A stretch of DNA of 64,000 nt from assembly GCF_030816965.1 (NCBI RefSeq), contig NZ_JAUSYQ010000002.1, positions 8,546,001 through 8,610,000 of the forward strand. The letters are read 5' to 3'. The DNA is from Streptomyces canus. GTDB taxonomy: Bacteria; Actinomycetota; Actinomycetes; Streptomycetales; Streptomycetaceae. Below are positions 36,953 through 46,746 of the stretch, in pieces. The position numbers and the translations under genes are program-made. The first letter of the stretch is position 1. The number at the start of each line of letters is the position of its first letter. The notes under the pieces are model-generated. The model was not told the origin of the DNA. It was given only the letters and a program-made list of their open reading frames with translations, and ran no database searches.

Positions 36953-39105
36953 GGCCGAGTCCTTCGGTGACGGTCGAGATCGAGACTGATCGGGACGGGG
37001 CCGGCGGGGGCGATGCCGCAGCCGGCGCCCTGGACCGCCCGGCCAGGCTGCGAGCCGATGGTGTCCAGCAGCTTGTCGAGGGCGGCGTGCTCGGCTCGCC
37101 GTTGCAGGAGCCAGACGTTGTCCTCGGGCATCGGGCGGCCGTGTCGTTCCTGGAAGGCGGTGGTGGAGCGGTCGATCAGTGCGGTGGTCTCGGTCAACTG
37201 CCGTTTCAGCGCCGCCTCGTGGGATGAGTCGGTCACGAAGACTGAGCAGGTAAGGCAGGCGTTTCCTTTGTCGCAGGACTGCATCGGCGGCAGCATGCAC
37301 CAGCCATGGGGCAGGAACCGGTCGGCGCGGTTGAACAGGTGGAGGCTGTCGTGGTCGTTGCGGGAGAAGACGACGTGGGTGCCGTCCGCTCTGAGTTTGG
37401 CGGTGGCCAGGAACGCCTGCTCGGCGTGTTCCTGGCGGGCCGCGACGTAGTGCATCGACATCGACGGGGTGGCGTGCCCGGCATAGCGCATCAACACATG
37501 GACGGGCAGGCTGAGTTCGGCGAGCCGGGTCAGCTTGGTGTGACGGAAGCGGTGGGTGTGACTCAGGCCGACGGCCTTGCCCTTGCTGTCGGTGATCTTC
37601 ACGATCTTGCTGAACTCGCGGAGCATCCAGCTGTAGGTGCCCGACGGGTAGGGCTTGTCGCCCTGGCGGTTGCCGGTCCTCTGTATGAACAGGTGACGCG
37701 GGGTGACGCCGGGGAAGTGGTCACGGACCCACTTCCGCTGTTCCTCGATGACCGCGACGACCTCGAGATCGACGAGGATGTTGTCCGGCGCGATATCGAT
37801 CTTGCTCTGTGCGTAGTGGAACCGGGTGATCTCCTCGTCCTCGACCGCGTCGAGGGCCCGGTCGCGGACCGGGGAGAGGCAGTCGAACAGGCAGGTGCGA
37901 ATCTCGCTGGCCCGCCGACCGGTGAGGATCTGCAGCAGGATCATGCGCATGGCCTGTGGGTCGTCGAAACCGCGAGCCGTCGTCTGCTGTCCGTCGCCCC
38001 GAGTGACCAGCATGTGCTCGTCGCGGACAAGCCTGAGCAAGGGCAGGGCCGCGGGAATCTGGGCGAGCGCGTGGTCGTCGACGTAGTGCTCGTCGTTGAG
38101 GTCCCGCTGGTGCGGAATGCGGGAGACCTGACGGAACCACCCGGCCGCGTGCGCGTCCGTGGCCCTCGACCACGGGTGGGCGCCGAGGACCTGGCGGGCC
38201 TCGGCGGGATTGGCCGCGACGAACGCGAACAGCTCGGCGACGGCCCGCAGGTCATCGTTGAGCTGACGGGCGGCAACGGGACGCTGGGCATGCCGTTGCT
38301 CGTTCTCGCGCAGGAGGCGGTTGGCGGGGTCGGCATCCCAGCGGCGGAAGGCGGCGGCCGTCTGGACCGCGTGGGCGGGATCGCCCAGGACGTCCAGCGG
38401 ATCGGCGAAGGTCGACAGCCACCGGTCGAAGCGGACCAGGCAGCGCATTCTCTCCTGGCTCACCGTGGACCAGCGCAGGACACCTGCTTCCAGCTGGGTG
38501 CCGAGCCACCATTTCACGGCCTCCCGCAGCCACTCGTGGCTGATCTTGGAGGGTGAACAGCCGTAGTGGGCCTGGGGTTCGTGCTCCGCCAGCGGGATGC
38601 GCGGGTCGCATCGGGGCTGCCACTCGTCCAGCGTCCACCACGGCTCGCCAGAGCATCGGGCGAGCAGGGCCAGGCGCGAGAATCGGAAGATCACCCGCAG
38701 CCGGGCGATGCTGCCGTGCGGCGGGAGCCGGCCCCAGCGGGTGGCATAGAACCACCGCTGCAGAGCGCCGGCCGTCTCCCAGTCCATCGTGCGGATCGAG
38801 GACGGGAAAGCGTGGTTCTCGCGAAGAGCCCGGCGAAGGATGTTGGCGAACTGGTTGGTGCCCAGCACCGCCGAGCGGGTCCCGTCCTGAGCCTGCCAGT
38901 GCGCCATCCAGGCCAGTTCGGCGGAGATCAGGTCGGGCAGGTCCCGCAGGTCGATGCGTCGGTCGCCGTTCTCGGTGATCCTTTCCCAGTCCTCGATGCC
39001 GTCGCCGATGACCGGCTCCTTCCAGGGCTCGGGCAGTTTCAACCACAGCTGCCAGAACGGGTCCTGGTCACCGACCTTGTGCAGATGCCGATGTTCACCG
39101 GCCAT
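36949..39105 (-). CDS. tnpB: TnpB-like tyrosine recombinase
   Basis: ATG 39105 overlaps the end of the TnpA-like gene; the product has 718 aa, a usual size for TnpB of Tn554. The N-terminal 400 residues contain the SAM-like DNA-binding part. The catalytic domain has LLQILTGRRASEIR (first Arg), GLSHTHRFRHTKLTRLA (HxxR), MRYAGHATPSMSMHYV (His and the nucleophilic Tyr). The C-terminus has a Cys cluster (WCMLPPMQSCDKGNACLTC) that could bind zinc, a known trait of large TnpB proteins. It is intact, but its partner TnpA is frameshifted, so the transposon may be immobile. Confidence 0.85.
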   Translation of the reverse strand: MAGEHRHLHKVGDQDPFWQLWLKLPEPWKEPVIGDGIEDWERITENGDRRIDLRDLPDLISAELAWMAHWQAQDGTRSAVLGTNQFANILRRALRENHAFPSSIRTMDWETAGALQRWFYATRWGRLPPHGSIARLRVIFRFSRLALLARCSGEPWWTLDEWQPRCDPRIPLAEHEPQAHYGCSPSKISHEWLREAVKWWLGTQLEAGVLRWSTVSQERMRCLVRFDRWLSTFADPLDVLGDPAHAVQTAAAFRRWDADPANRLLRENEQRHAQRPVAARQLNDDLRAVAELFAFVAANPAEARQVLGAHPWSRATDAHAAGWFRQVSRIPHQRDLNDEHYVDDHALAQIPAALPLLRLVRDEHMLVTRGDGQQTTARGFDDPQAMRMILLQILTGRRASEIRTCLFDCLSPVRDRALDAVEDEEITRFHYAQSKIDIAPDNILVDLEVVAVIEEQRKWVRDHFPGVTPRHLFIQRTGNRQGDKPYPSGTYSWMLREFSKIVKITDSKGKAVGLSHTHRFRHTKLTRLAELSLPVHVLMRYAGHATPSMSMHYVAARQEHAEQAFLATAKLRADGTHVVFSRNDHDSLHLFNRADRFLPHGWCMLPPMQSCDKGNACLTCSVFVTDSSHEAALKRQLTETTALIDRSTTAFQERHGRPMPEDNVWLLQRRAEHAALDKLLDTIGSQPGRAVQGAGCGIAPAGPVPISLDLDRHRRTRP

Positions 39106-40271
39106 CGGTCACCTGCCAGGAGGAGATGTATGACTTCCAGTTCGCCGCGGCCCGCAGGGCCTCGTCCTCCCGGACCCATAGAGGTCGATCGTGGTCTGGA
39201 CGTGTGCGTGCCCAAGGCGGCGCGAGACCACCCACTCCGGCGTTCCGGCCAGCAACAGCGCGGTCGCGTGGCTGTGGCGGAACCAGTGCGGCGTCCACGA
39301 GTCGGGGCCGATCTTCTTCTTGCGGAGGGCGGCGGTCTTGTCCCGCACCGTTCCTTCCCGCAGTGCGGCCAGCAGGGGCGGCCGGGTCAGGTTCACCAGC
39401 AGCGGCGAGTGCGTACCAATCTCCTCACCCAACTCGGCGGCACGGCAGGCGAGATGGGTCAGGTAGTCGGCGAACAGCTTCTCCAGGTCGGTGCCGACAT
39501 AGACCCGGCGGGGGCGCATCATCTTCACCCTCGCCCCGTTCTCGTTGTCCTCTCGCGGGACGATCTCGATATAGGGGGTGCTGCCGCGGCCCATGACGAA
39601 GTCACCGATCCGCAGGCCCAAGGCCTCGCCCAGCCTCATCCCGGTCTCCGCGAGCAGGGCGAACAGCAACCGGTCGCGGAGGTTCCCGGTCCACTCGCCG
39701 AGCGAGGTCTCCGGCATCGCGCAGCCGTCCAGGATGCCCTGGTCGGCAACAGCAGAGGCGGCCGCCCACGATGCCGCTGGCGGCGGACCCTCACCAGCGA
39801 GGACGGGCCCGGCGCGGTGCGGGCGTCCAGGTGCGCGAGCAGTCCGCGGGCTGGGGCCCGGCGTGGTGCCCCGCGCATCAGACGACCCGCGACCGGCACC
39901 GAGAAGACCGCCTCCTGCCAGCGGTAGAAGGAGATCAACGCGGCCAGCCTCGCCTCCAACGTCTCCGGCGCGGGCGCTTGTTCGGGCTCGACCAGGGCGT
40001 GCTCAACGGTGCGGCCGTTACGCAGCCAGGACAGGAACCCGGCCACCGCCGGCACCCCGAGATCGCCCCACTTCGCCGTCTCGTCACGCTGTTCCAGGAA
40101 CGTCCACCACTGAGCAAGCGAGGTCGCATAGCCGCGGACCGTGTTCGGCGACCAGCACGGACGGTGGGCCTCCAGCCAGTCCTCGACCGGCGCAACCGTC
40201 CGGTACTTCTCATCGATCACAGTCCACGTCCGCTGCCCACTCGAAGGCTGGACCGCCAAGCTGTGTGCCAC
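39095..40271 (-). pseudogene. tnpA: TnpA-like tyrosine recombinase, frameshifted
   Basis: The likely start is GTG 40271 (VAHSLAVQPSSGQRTWTVID). The N-terminal core-binding domain runs to LVRVRRQRHRGRPPLLLP. There a small indel shifts the frame, and the catalytic domain continues with NLRDRLLFALLAETGMRLGE (Arg), WTPHWFRHSHATALLLAGTP (HxxR) and VSRRLGHAHVQTTIDLYG (His, Tyr). Just after the tyrosine a 4-bp deletion in a GGGT repeat causes a second frameshift; the proper tail WVREDEALRAAANWKSYISS lies in another frame and ends overlapping tnpB. All catalytic residues survive, but the two frame breaks should abolish a full-length protein. Confidence 0.8.
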
Positions 40272-40379
40272 TGATGCCGTTCCGTCTCGTTGAAGAGCTC
40301 CCGTTGACAGCAATGCATCAACGACACAGAACGCCCGCGGTGACGGTCGTTGCAGACATAGAAGAGAGGGACTCAAGCC

Positions 40380-40391
40380 CCGTTGATAACT
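40380..40391 (-). repeat. Right terminal inverted motif of the Tn554-like element
   Basis: CCGTTGATAACT is the reverse complement of the left-end motif at 35926-35937. It lies directly before the resumed istB sequence TCCGGGGACCGGG. Confidence 0.75.
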
Positions 40392-40545
40392 CCGGGGACC
40401 GGGAAGACACACCTGGCGATCGGGCTCGCGGTCCGCGCCTGCCAGGCCGGCCACCGGGTCGCGTTCGCCACCGCCTCCGAGTGGGTCGACCGCCTGGCCG
40501 CCGCCCACCATGGCGGACACCTCCAGGCCGAGCTCACCAAACTGT
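40392..40545 (+). pseudogene. istB: IS21-family IstB helper ATPase, 3' continuation (truncated)
   Basis: The frame resumes Walker A as PGTGKTHLAIGLAVRACQAG and continues HRVAFATASEWVDRLAAAHH up to QAELTKL. The rest of IstB, including Walker B (DEVGYI in the family), is missing because the sequence passes into a Tn3 transposase remnant on the other strand. Confidence 0.85.
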
Positions 40546-41000
40546 CCCGAGGACTCCATGACGTTCAGGCCCTCCTCGATCTCCCGATGGAGGTCGCGCA
40601 GCCGCAGGTAGCGGGCCATGAAGATGGTCTTCTACGCACGGCCGACCTCCAGCATCGCCGCATGGGTCGGGCGGGAACGTTGCAGGTGAAGCGGCGCATG
40701 ATCGCCTCGGTGGACGCGTTCCGGATCCGGCCGCGGTGGCGTACTTAATCATCTGGTCGTACTGATCGGCAATGAGCTCCCAGCGGATCGGCCGGGTAAG
40801 TGGCAGGGGCGAGCTGCGGGAAGGCGTACGGATCGCCGGGCGACGCCCGGTAGAGGGACTTCTTCTCCACATGCCAGTGGCTGAGGACGCCGCGGCCACC
40901 GTAGTGGGAGTGCCACTCGGTGAACGGGTTCTGGTCGTGGCGTGGACGTGAGGTGAGCACCCGCGATGCGACGCGTCTCGGGCCGACGGATGCGGGTTGG
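40546..41000 (-). pseudogene. tnpA: Tn3-family transposase fragments
   Basis: On the minus strand in two frames: TEWHSHYGGRGVLSHWHVEK and KSLYRA, then PIRWELIADQYDQMIKYATA and, shifted, MARYLRLRDLHREIEEGLNV. These are three conserved blocks of the Tn3-type DDE domain. The stretch between the first two blocks is largely deleted. Nothing upstream of the WHSHYGG block is present. About 135 bp between it and the end of eccC contain no recognisable gene. Confidence 0.75.
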
Positions 41001-41134
41001 CCCTGGCGATCGCCTCGGCCGCCGATGGAGCGGCCGGGAACGGTGCATCGCCGCTTGTCCGGGACGGGAGGCGATGCACCACCACAGTCGGGCAACGGGG
41101 TTTCCCGTCAGGCCACTGCTCTATGGACAGGGTC

Positions 41135-44100
41135 TCATTGCACGCCCTGCCCCTCCCCGCCCGGCTCGCCCATCAGCGCGGTCTGCATGAGGACCGCCTT
41201 GCGGCGGGCGATGTACTGTGCCCGGCCGGGCGGCAGGTTGCGCGGCTTGGTGTTGCCGAACACGTATCCCTCCGAGGGTGGGCAGGACATCAGAAGCCCC
41301 GGCGTGTTGACCTCGTCCAGGCGCCTGAGCAACTGGTCGTTCAGGCCCCGCCCGGCACCGGTCGCGGACCGCGTCACCACGATGTGCAGCCCCACCTCGT
41401 GCCCCAGGGCGAGATGTTCGAAGAATAGTTCGAAGGGGTGGCTGACAGTGAGGCCGCCGCCGACCATGTCGTAGTCGTCGACGAGCACGAACAGCCTGGG
41501 CCCCGTCCACCAGTCGGCGAGGCGCATCCGGGACGGAGCGATGTCCGGCCCGGGTACCCTGGTTTTGATGGCGCGGGCCGAGCCGCTCACCAAGTCCCGC
41601 AGGGCGTCGAGCGCCACCGCGTGCCCGATCCGGTACTCCTCCGGTATCGCCTCGACCAGTGTCCGGCGGTAGTCCACCACCAGGATGCGGGCCTCACTGG
41701 GGCTGTAGCGGGCGGTGACCGCCGAGGCGACCATCCGCAGCAGATTGGTCTTGCCGCTCTCCGTGTCGCCGACGCCGATCAGGTGAGGTGTACGGCTGAA
41801 GTCGTGCCACACCGGCGACAGGGTCTCCTCATCGAGACCCAGCGCCATCCGCAGCCCGTCCGCCAGCTCCGGTTCCGGCAGCTCCGAGACGGGCAACCGG
41901 TGCGGCAGCGTCCGTACGGAGGGCGCGGAAGGACCGGACCAGCACCCGGCGATCCTCTCCACCAGCCCGGCCACCCCCTCGGTGAGGTCATCGGCGTTCT
42001 CCCGGCCGTCGATGCGCGGCAGCGCCGCCAGGAAGTGGAATTTGCCGTCCGTCGTCAGACCGCGGCCCGGACTGTGCGGTACGGTTTTCGCCTTGCGGAT
42101 GTCGACCACCGAGTCCATGGCGTCGCCCAGCCGCAGCTCCAGCCGGGTGGCCACCTGGTCGCGCACCTGGCTGGACAGCTCCATCCAGCGCGCCGTGGCA
42201 ACGACCAAGTGGATACCGAAGTTCAGGCCCCGGGCCGCGATCTGGTTGATAGTGGGGATCAGCGCGTCGAAGTCCTGACGCAGCGTGGCCCACCCGTCCA
42301 CGACCAGGAACACGTCACCGTGGGGCTCGTCTACGAACTCGCCAGCCGCGCGGCGCTTGCGGTAGGTCGCCATCGAGTCGATGTTGTGGGCCAGGAACAA
42401 CTGCTCACGCTGGTTGAGCAGGGTGTTCACCTCAGCCACCGTACGGTTGATCCGCTCGCTGTCGAGCCGGTTCGCCACGCCTCCGACGTGGGGCAGCCCG
42501 GCCAGTGAGGCCAGCGTTCCGCCGCCCAGGTCCAGGCAGTAGAACTGCACCTCGCGGGGGGTGTGAGTGAGCGCGAGAGCGGTGATCAAGGTGCGCAGCA
42601 CCGTCGACTTGCCGCTCTGCGAGCCGCCTGCGACCGCCACGTGGCCGCCGCTGCCGGAGAGGTCCACCATCAACGGGTCGCGGCGCTGCTCGAACGGTTT
42701 GTCCACCACACCGACCGGCACCTTCAATTGGCCGAGTCCCGGCCAGCCGGCGGAGACCAGCCCCCGCTGCGGGTCCTCGGTCAGGCCGGGCAGCAACCCG
42801 TCGAGGGTGGGCGGCAGGTCGAGAGGCGGCAGCCACACCTGAAGGGCCGACGGCCCGGCGTCACGCAGGCGCTCCACGGCCACCGACAGCAAAGAGGCCG
42901 CGTTCTCCTCCTCTTCCGCCTCCGGCTCGGGTTCGGGCTGCTGGGCCGGTGCGCGTGGCACCACGTAGTCCGCCGTCCACGGCACCACCTGGCTGGCGAC
43001 CCGCGCCTGGACCACCGCTCCCCGGCGCGACCGGTACGCCCCCGACACGTACGCCGCCCGGAACCGGGTGAGCTCCTCCACACCACTCTTCAGGAAACCG
43101 GCCCCCGGCTGCGAAGGCAGCTGGTAGGCGTCCGGAACCCCCAGCACCCCGCGGCTCTCCATGGCCGAGAAGGTGCGCAGGCCGATGCGGTACGACAGAT
43201 GGCTCTCCAGCTGGTGCATGCGCCCCTCGTCCAGGCGTTGCGAGGCCAGCAGCAGGTGCACACCCAGGGACCGGCCGAGTCGGCCGATCATCACGAACAG
43301 CTCCATGAAATCCCGGTGCGCGGCCAGCAGTTCGCTGAACTCGTCGACCACGATGAACAGGCTCGGCAGGGGCGCCAGTGGTGTTCCCGCGGCACGCGCC
43401 TTCTCGTACTCGAGCGCGGAGGAGTAGTTGCCGGCCGCCCTCAGCAACTCCTGACGCCGTATCAGCTCCCCGTGGAGGGCGTCCCGCATCCGCTCCACCA
43501 GGGCCGCCTCGTCCGCCAGGTTGGTGATCACCGCGGAGACGTGCGGCAGCCCGTCCAGGCCGAGGAACGTCGCCCCGCCCTTGAAGTCCACCAGGACGAA
43601 GTTCAGCGTCTCGGAGGAGTTGGTCAGCGCGAGGGCCACCACCAGGGTGCGGAGCAACTCGCTCTTGCCCGAGCCGGTCGCGCCGATCAGCATGCCGTGC
43701 GGGCCCATGCCGCCCTGCGCCGCCTCCTTGATGTCCAGCTCGACCGGGGCCCCGTCGGCGCCCACCGCGACCGGAACCCGCAACCGGGCCGTGCCCGCGC
43801 TGCGCCGCCACAGCGTGTCCGGTACGTGACTGTACAGGTCGGAGATGCCCAGCAGGGTCGTCAACCGCACGTCCGTGGACAGCGGCTCGATGGCATCGGC
43901 GGTCAGACTCATCCGGTACGGCGCGAGCATCCTGGCCAGCGCCCCAGCGCCGGCCAGGCCGATCGGGTCGGGGCAGCCCAGCAGGGTCGACTGTTCCTTG
44001 CGGCTGCGGTCTGTGCGCACCAGCCGCACAGCGTCCGGCCGTACGTCCAGCCGCAGCGTGGTGCGTCCCGGACGCCACCGCAGGGCCTCCGACAGATCGA

Positions 44101-45172
44101 GCACGACCACGTTGCGGAAGCCCGCGCCGTCGAGCCGGTGCCCGGACGGAACCTGACCCCCGTCCACCACGACCACGGTGAACGGTTCCTCACGGCCGGG
44201 CACGGCGGCGGGGTCGAACTCCGGCCGCTCGGTGAACTCCGCGCCGAGCAGGTCCAGAAGGCCGTTGAGGTCGGAAGCCACCATACGGGAGGGCCCGGCG
44301 CCGTCCTGCTCGTGCGGGTGCAGGTTGTGCGGCAGCCACTTGACCCAGTCCCACTCGGCCCGGCGTTCGTCGCTCACGCACAGCGCGATCCACAGGTCCT
44401 CCGGGGCGTGGAACACCGTCAGTTGGCACAGAGCGGCCCGCACCAGACCGCGGACCGTCGCCTCGTCGCCGCGCAACAGCACCCGGGCCCAGGACCGAAG
44501 GTACAGCGCGATCGGCTGATCGGGCACCGTGCTGTAGGCCCGCATGAACCGGCGCAGCGCGTGCGCGCACATGGGGTCCAGGTCCTCCACGGGCTTGGCG
44601 GACACCGGGGACAACTGCATCGCCAGCTGCTGGTCCCCGACGGCCACCCGCACCTCGGCGAAGTCGTCGTCCTTGGGGCGCCGCTCCCACAACCGTGTCG
44701 TCCGCACCATCGAACGCAGCGTCCCTGGTGCGGGATGGCGCCAGGCGAGGGCCAGATGCTGCTCGACGACGGTCCGGTGGACCTTCCGGCGGGTCTGTGA
44801 CAGGTAGCGCAGATAGTCCCGGCGCTCGCCGCGCAGGCGCTGCTTGCGCTCGCCGCTCTTGCGCATTACCTGGCCGACAATCATGACAGCCGTCGCGAGG
44901 ACCATCGTACCCATCGCCACGTAGGTCAGCGCACCCCCGCTCCCGCCGGGCCGGATGAACGCCAGCATCATGGAGACGGACATCAATCCCATCGGCAGAT
45001 AGGTCCACACCGCCGAATTGTCCGGCACCGTTTCCGGCAGGGTAGGTGGTTCCTGGAGGGCCAATTCGCCCTCCGGCAATTCTGGACCGCGTCTGCGGGC
45101 AGGGCGGCGGAATAGGACGACACTCAAGAGACGGGCTCCTAACGGTGGCACACGACTCACGAGCCGGGCCAA
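41135..45172 (-). CDS. eccC: Type VII secretion FtsK/SpoIIIE ATPase EccC (fused EccCa/EccCb)
   Basis: The product is 1345 aa if read from 45172; GTG 45160 is a possible alternative. Two membrane spans lie near residues 53-105 (VWTYLPMGLMSVSMMLAFIR and LTYVAMGTMVLATAVMIVGQ), then a DUF domain and three FtsK-type ATPase domains. Walker A motifs are at about residue 494 (GATGSGKSELLR), 846 (GGSQSGKSTVLR) and 1132 (GVGDTESGKTNLLR). Walker B-like acidic motifs are FIVVDEFSELL, VFLVVDGWATLR and LFVLVDDYDMV; the second and third lack the usual DE pair, as is common for the regulatory domains. EccC is the motor that recognises WXG100 pairs and drives export. It is divergent from eccD with 115 bp between them. 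Confidence 0.95.
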   Translation of the reverse strand: MARLVSRVPPLGARLLSVVLFRRPARRRGPELPEGELALQEPPTLPETVPDNSAVWTYLPMGLMSVSMMLAFIRPGGSGGALTYVAMGTMVLATAVMIVGQVMRKSGERKQRLRGERRDYLRYLSQTRRKVHRTVVEQHLALAWRHPAPGTLRSMVRTTRLWERRPKDDDFAEVRVAVGDQQLAMQLSPVSAKPVEDLDPMCAHALRRFMRAYSTVPDQPIALYLRSWARVLLRGDEATVRGLVRAALCQLTVFHAPEDLWIALCVSDERRAEWDWVKWLPHNLHPHEQDGAGPSRMVASDLNGLLDLLGAEFTERPEFDPAAVPGREEPFTVVVVDGGQVPSGHRLDGAGFRNVVVLDLSEALRWRPGRTTLRLDVRPDAVRLVRTDRSRKEQSTLLGCPDPIGLAGAGALARMLAPYRMSLTADAIEPLSTDVRLTTLLGISDLYSHVPDTLWRRSAGTARLRVPVAVGADGAPVELDIKEAAQGGMGPHGMLIGATGSGKSELLRTLVVALALTNSSETLNFVLVDFKGGATFLGLDGLPHVSAVITNLADEAALVERMRDALHGELIRRQELLRAAGNYSSALEYEKARAAGTPLAPLPSLFIVVDEFSELLAAHRDFMELFVMIGRLGRSLGVHLLLASQRLDEGRMHQLESHLSYRIGLRTFSAMESRGVLGVPDAYQLPSQPGAGFLKSGVEELTRFRAAYVSGAYRSRRGAVVQARVASQVVPWTADYVVPRAPAQQPEPEPEAEEEENAASLLSVAVERLRDAGPSALQVWLPPLDLPPTLDGLLPGLTEDPQRGLVSAGWPGLGQLKVPVGVVDKPFEQRRDPLMVDLSGSGGHVAVAGGSQSGKSTVLRTLITALALTHTPREVQFYCLDLGGGTLASLAGLPHVGGVANRLDSERINRTVAEVNTLLNQREQLFLAHNIDSMATYRKRRAAGEFVDEPHGDVFLVVDGWATLRQDFDALIPTINQIAARGLNFGIHLVVATARWMELSSQVRDQVATRLELRLGDAMDSVVDIRKAKTVPHSPGRGLTTDGKFHFLAALPRIDGRENADDLTEGVAGLVERIAGCWSGPSAPSVRTLPHRLPVSELPEPELADGLRMALGLDEETLSPVWHDFSRTPHLIGVGDTESGKTNLLRMVASAVTARYSPSEARILVVDYRRTLVEAIPEEYRIGHAVALDALRDLVSGSARAIKTRVPGPDIAPSRMRLADWWTGPRLFVLVDDYDMVGGGLTVSHPFELFFEHLALGHEVGLHIVVTRSATGAGRGLNDQLLRRLDEVNTPGLLMSCPPSEGYVFGNTKPRNLPPGRAQYIARRKAVLMQTALMGEPGGEGQGVQ

Positions 45173-45287
45173 GAAGCGGGAAGTCCCCCGGGGCGTTCAC
45201 GAACTCTCAGGGGTGTCAGTAGTCTGCATCCGTTCAACTCCCAAACCAAGCTCGTCGCTGAAATTCTCGGGAAGCGTGGCCTCTCCA
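45173..45287. promoter_or_regulatory. Divergent promoter region between eccC and eccD
   Basis: Transcription of eccC (leftward) and eccD-eccB-esx (rightward) must start here or just inside eccC. No clear -10/-35 pair can be named. Purine-rich GGGAAG about 18 bases before the eccD ATG is a weak ribosome binding site. Confidence 0.4.
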
Positions 45288-46688
45288 ATGACAGACAACT
45301 CGGTGGCTGCCCTGTGCCACCTCACCGTCCGTGCCCCTGCCAAGGCCATTGATCTGGCAGTACCTGCCGACGTTCCGGTCGCCGACCTCCTGCCCACCCT
45401 GCTGCGCTACTCCGGCGAGGAGCTGGAGGAGAACGGCCTGGACCACGGCGGCTGGGTGCTCCAACGCCTGGGCCAGAGCCCCTTGGACGACGAAGATACG
45501 CTGGAGTCGCTCGACCTGAAGGACGGCGAGGTGCTCTACCTGCGCCCGCACGCCGACGCGCTGCCCGAGATACGGCTCGACGACCTCGTCGACGGAATCG
45601 CCAACGTCACACGCGACCGGCTGCACGGCTGGAGTCCGCAGGCCGGCAGTCGGCTGCTCCGCGGCGCCGTGGCGGTCTGCGTGCTGACCGCCTTGGGGGT
45701 GCTGGCCTGGCCGGGAGGCCCCGTCCTCGCCCGCGCGGTGATGGCCGCAGTCGCCGGACTGCTGCTGCTGGCCGGGGCCGCCTCGGCCAGCAGGGCCGTG
45801 GGGGACGCGGCAGCCGGCGCGACTCTGGGCTTCCTCGCCGTGCCCTGCATGGCGTTGGCCGGCTGGCTGCTACCCGGCGGCGCGATCTCCGGCCCCGACG
45901 CTCATCACGTCCTCGGCGCCCGGCTGCTGGCCGCGGGCGCGGCAGCCGCCGGAGGAGCCGCGCTGGCGGTGGCCGCGGCGGCCGTGTACACCCCGCTGTT
46001 TGTCGCCACCGCGACGGTCGCGATCGCTGCCGCCGCCGACGGAGCCCTGATGAGCGTCTTCGATGTGCGGGTGGATGGAGCTGGCGCCGCGGTGGCCGCC
46101 ATGGCCGTCGTTCTCGGCGGCTTCGTACCGGCCCTGTCCTTCAAGCTCGCCGGAATGCGGATGCCCCCGTTGCCCAGCAGCCCCCAGCAGTTGCAGGAGG
46201 GCATCGACCCGTACAGCGGCAGCGACGTCGCGACCCGGACCGAACTGGCCGGCAGTTGGATGACGGCCCTGTACGCGGCGACCGGAGCCATCTGCGCCGG
46301 CTGCCTGGTGGCCCTCGTGCGACTGCCTGGCCTTCAGGAGGCGCTGACCGCGGGCACGCTGTCGCTGCTCCTGCTGCTGCACGGACGCGGCATGGTCAAC
46401 GTGTGGCAGCGCCTGGCCCTCGTGGTCCCGGGTTTGTGGGGAGCGACCCTGCTGGCCGTCGGCACCGCGGCCCGGCTGTCCCCTGCCGACCGTCCGGCGC
46501 TCGTCGCCGGACTGCTGGCGCTGGCCGCCGCGCTGGCCATTGCCTCTTGGACGGTGCCCGGCCGACGGGTGCTGCCGTACTGGGGCCGCGCAGCCGAACT
46601 GCTGCACTCGCTGCTGGCGATCGGCCTGCTGCCTCTGATGCTGTGGGTGCTCGGCGTCTTCGGCGCCCTCCGGGCGATCAACGGTTGA
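45288..46688 (+). CDS. eccD: Type VII secretion membrane channel protein EccD
   Basis: ATG 45288 (MTDNSVAALCHLTVRAPAKA) is chosen because the ubiquitin-like domain begins there; the product has 466 aa. Residues 8-88 form the cytoplasmic YukD-like beta-grasp fold (VADLLPTLLRYSGEELEENG, LKDGEVLYLRPH). From residue 122 on, eleven hydrophobic segments follow, starting LRGAVAVCVLTALGVLAWPG and ending LHSLLAIGLLPLMLWVLGVF. This is the EccD topology, which forms the membrane vestibule of ESX complexes. It is followed by eccB after 58 bp on the same strand. Confidence 0.92.
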   Translation: MTDNSVAALCHLTVRAPAKAIDLAVPADVPVADLLPTLLRYSGEELEENGLDHGGWVLQRLGQSPLDDEDTLESLDLKDGEVLYLRPHADALPEIRLDDLVDGIANVTRDRLHGWSPQAGSRLLRGAVAVCVLTALGVLAWPGGPVLARAVMAAVAGLLLLAGAASASRAVGDAAAGATLGFLAVPCMALAGWLLPGGAISGPDAHHVLGARLLAAGAAAAGGAALAVAAAAVYTPLFVATATVAIAAAADGALMSVFDVRVDGAGAAVAAMAVVLGGFVPALSFKLAGMRMPPLPSSPQQLQEGIDPYSGSDVATRTELAGSWMTALYAATGAICAGCLVALVRLPGLQEALTAGTLSLLLLLHGRGMVNVWQRLALVVPGLWGATLLAVGTAARLSPADRPALVAGLLALAAALAIASWTVPGRRVLPYWGRAAELLHSLLAIGLLPLMLWVLGVFGALRAING

Positions 46689-46746
46689 CGGCGACCAACG
46701 GCTGACCGGCTGACCTGCACAGAGAACGGGAAGGGAACACAATCCC

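Larger units (their letters stand above)
35924..40391 (-). mobile_element. Tn554-like tyrosine-recombinase transposon inside istB
   Basis: A block of about 4.47 kb separates the two halves of the istB Walker A codons. Its ends carry the same inverted motif: AGTTATCAACGG at 35926-35937 and its complement CCGTTGATAACT at 40380-40391. It encodes, all on the minus strand, a TnpA-like and a TnpB-like tyrosine recombinase, a TnpC-like DUF6262 protein and one unknown cargo gene, the standard layout of Tn554-type elements. Excision would restore GGACCTCCGGGGACCGGG (LGPPGTG). Tn554-type elements do not make classic target duplications, and none is seen. Confidence 0.85.

Noticed and set aside
42563..44800. 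A 745-aa plus-strand frame opposite eccC
   Set aside because: It is antisense to a well-supported EccC with three Walker motifs, and its composition is typical of a shadow frame.
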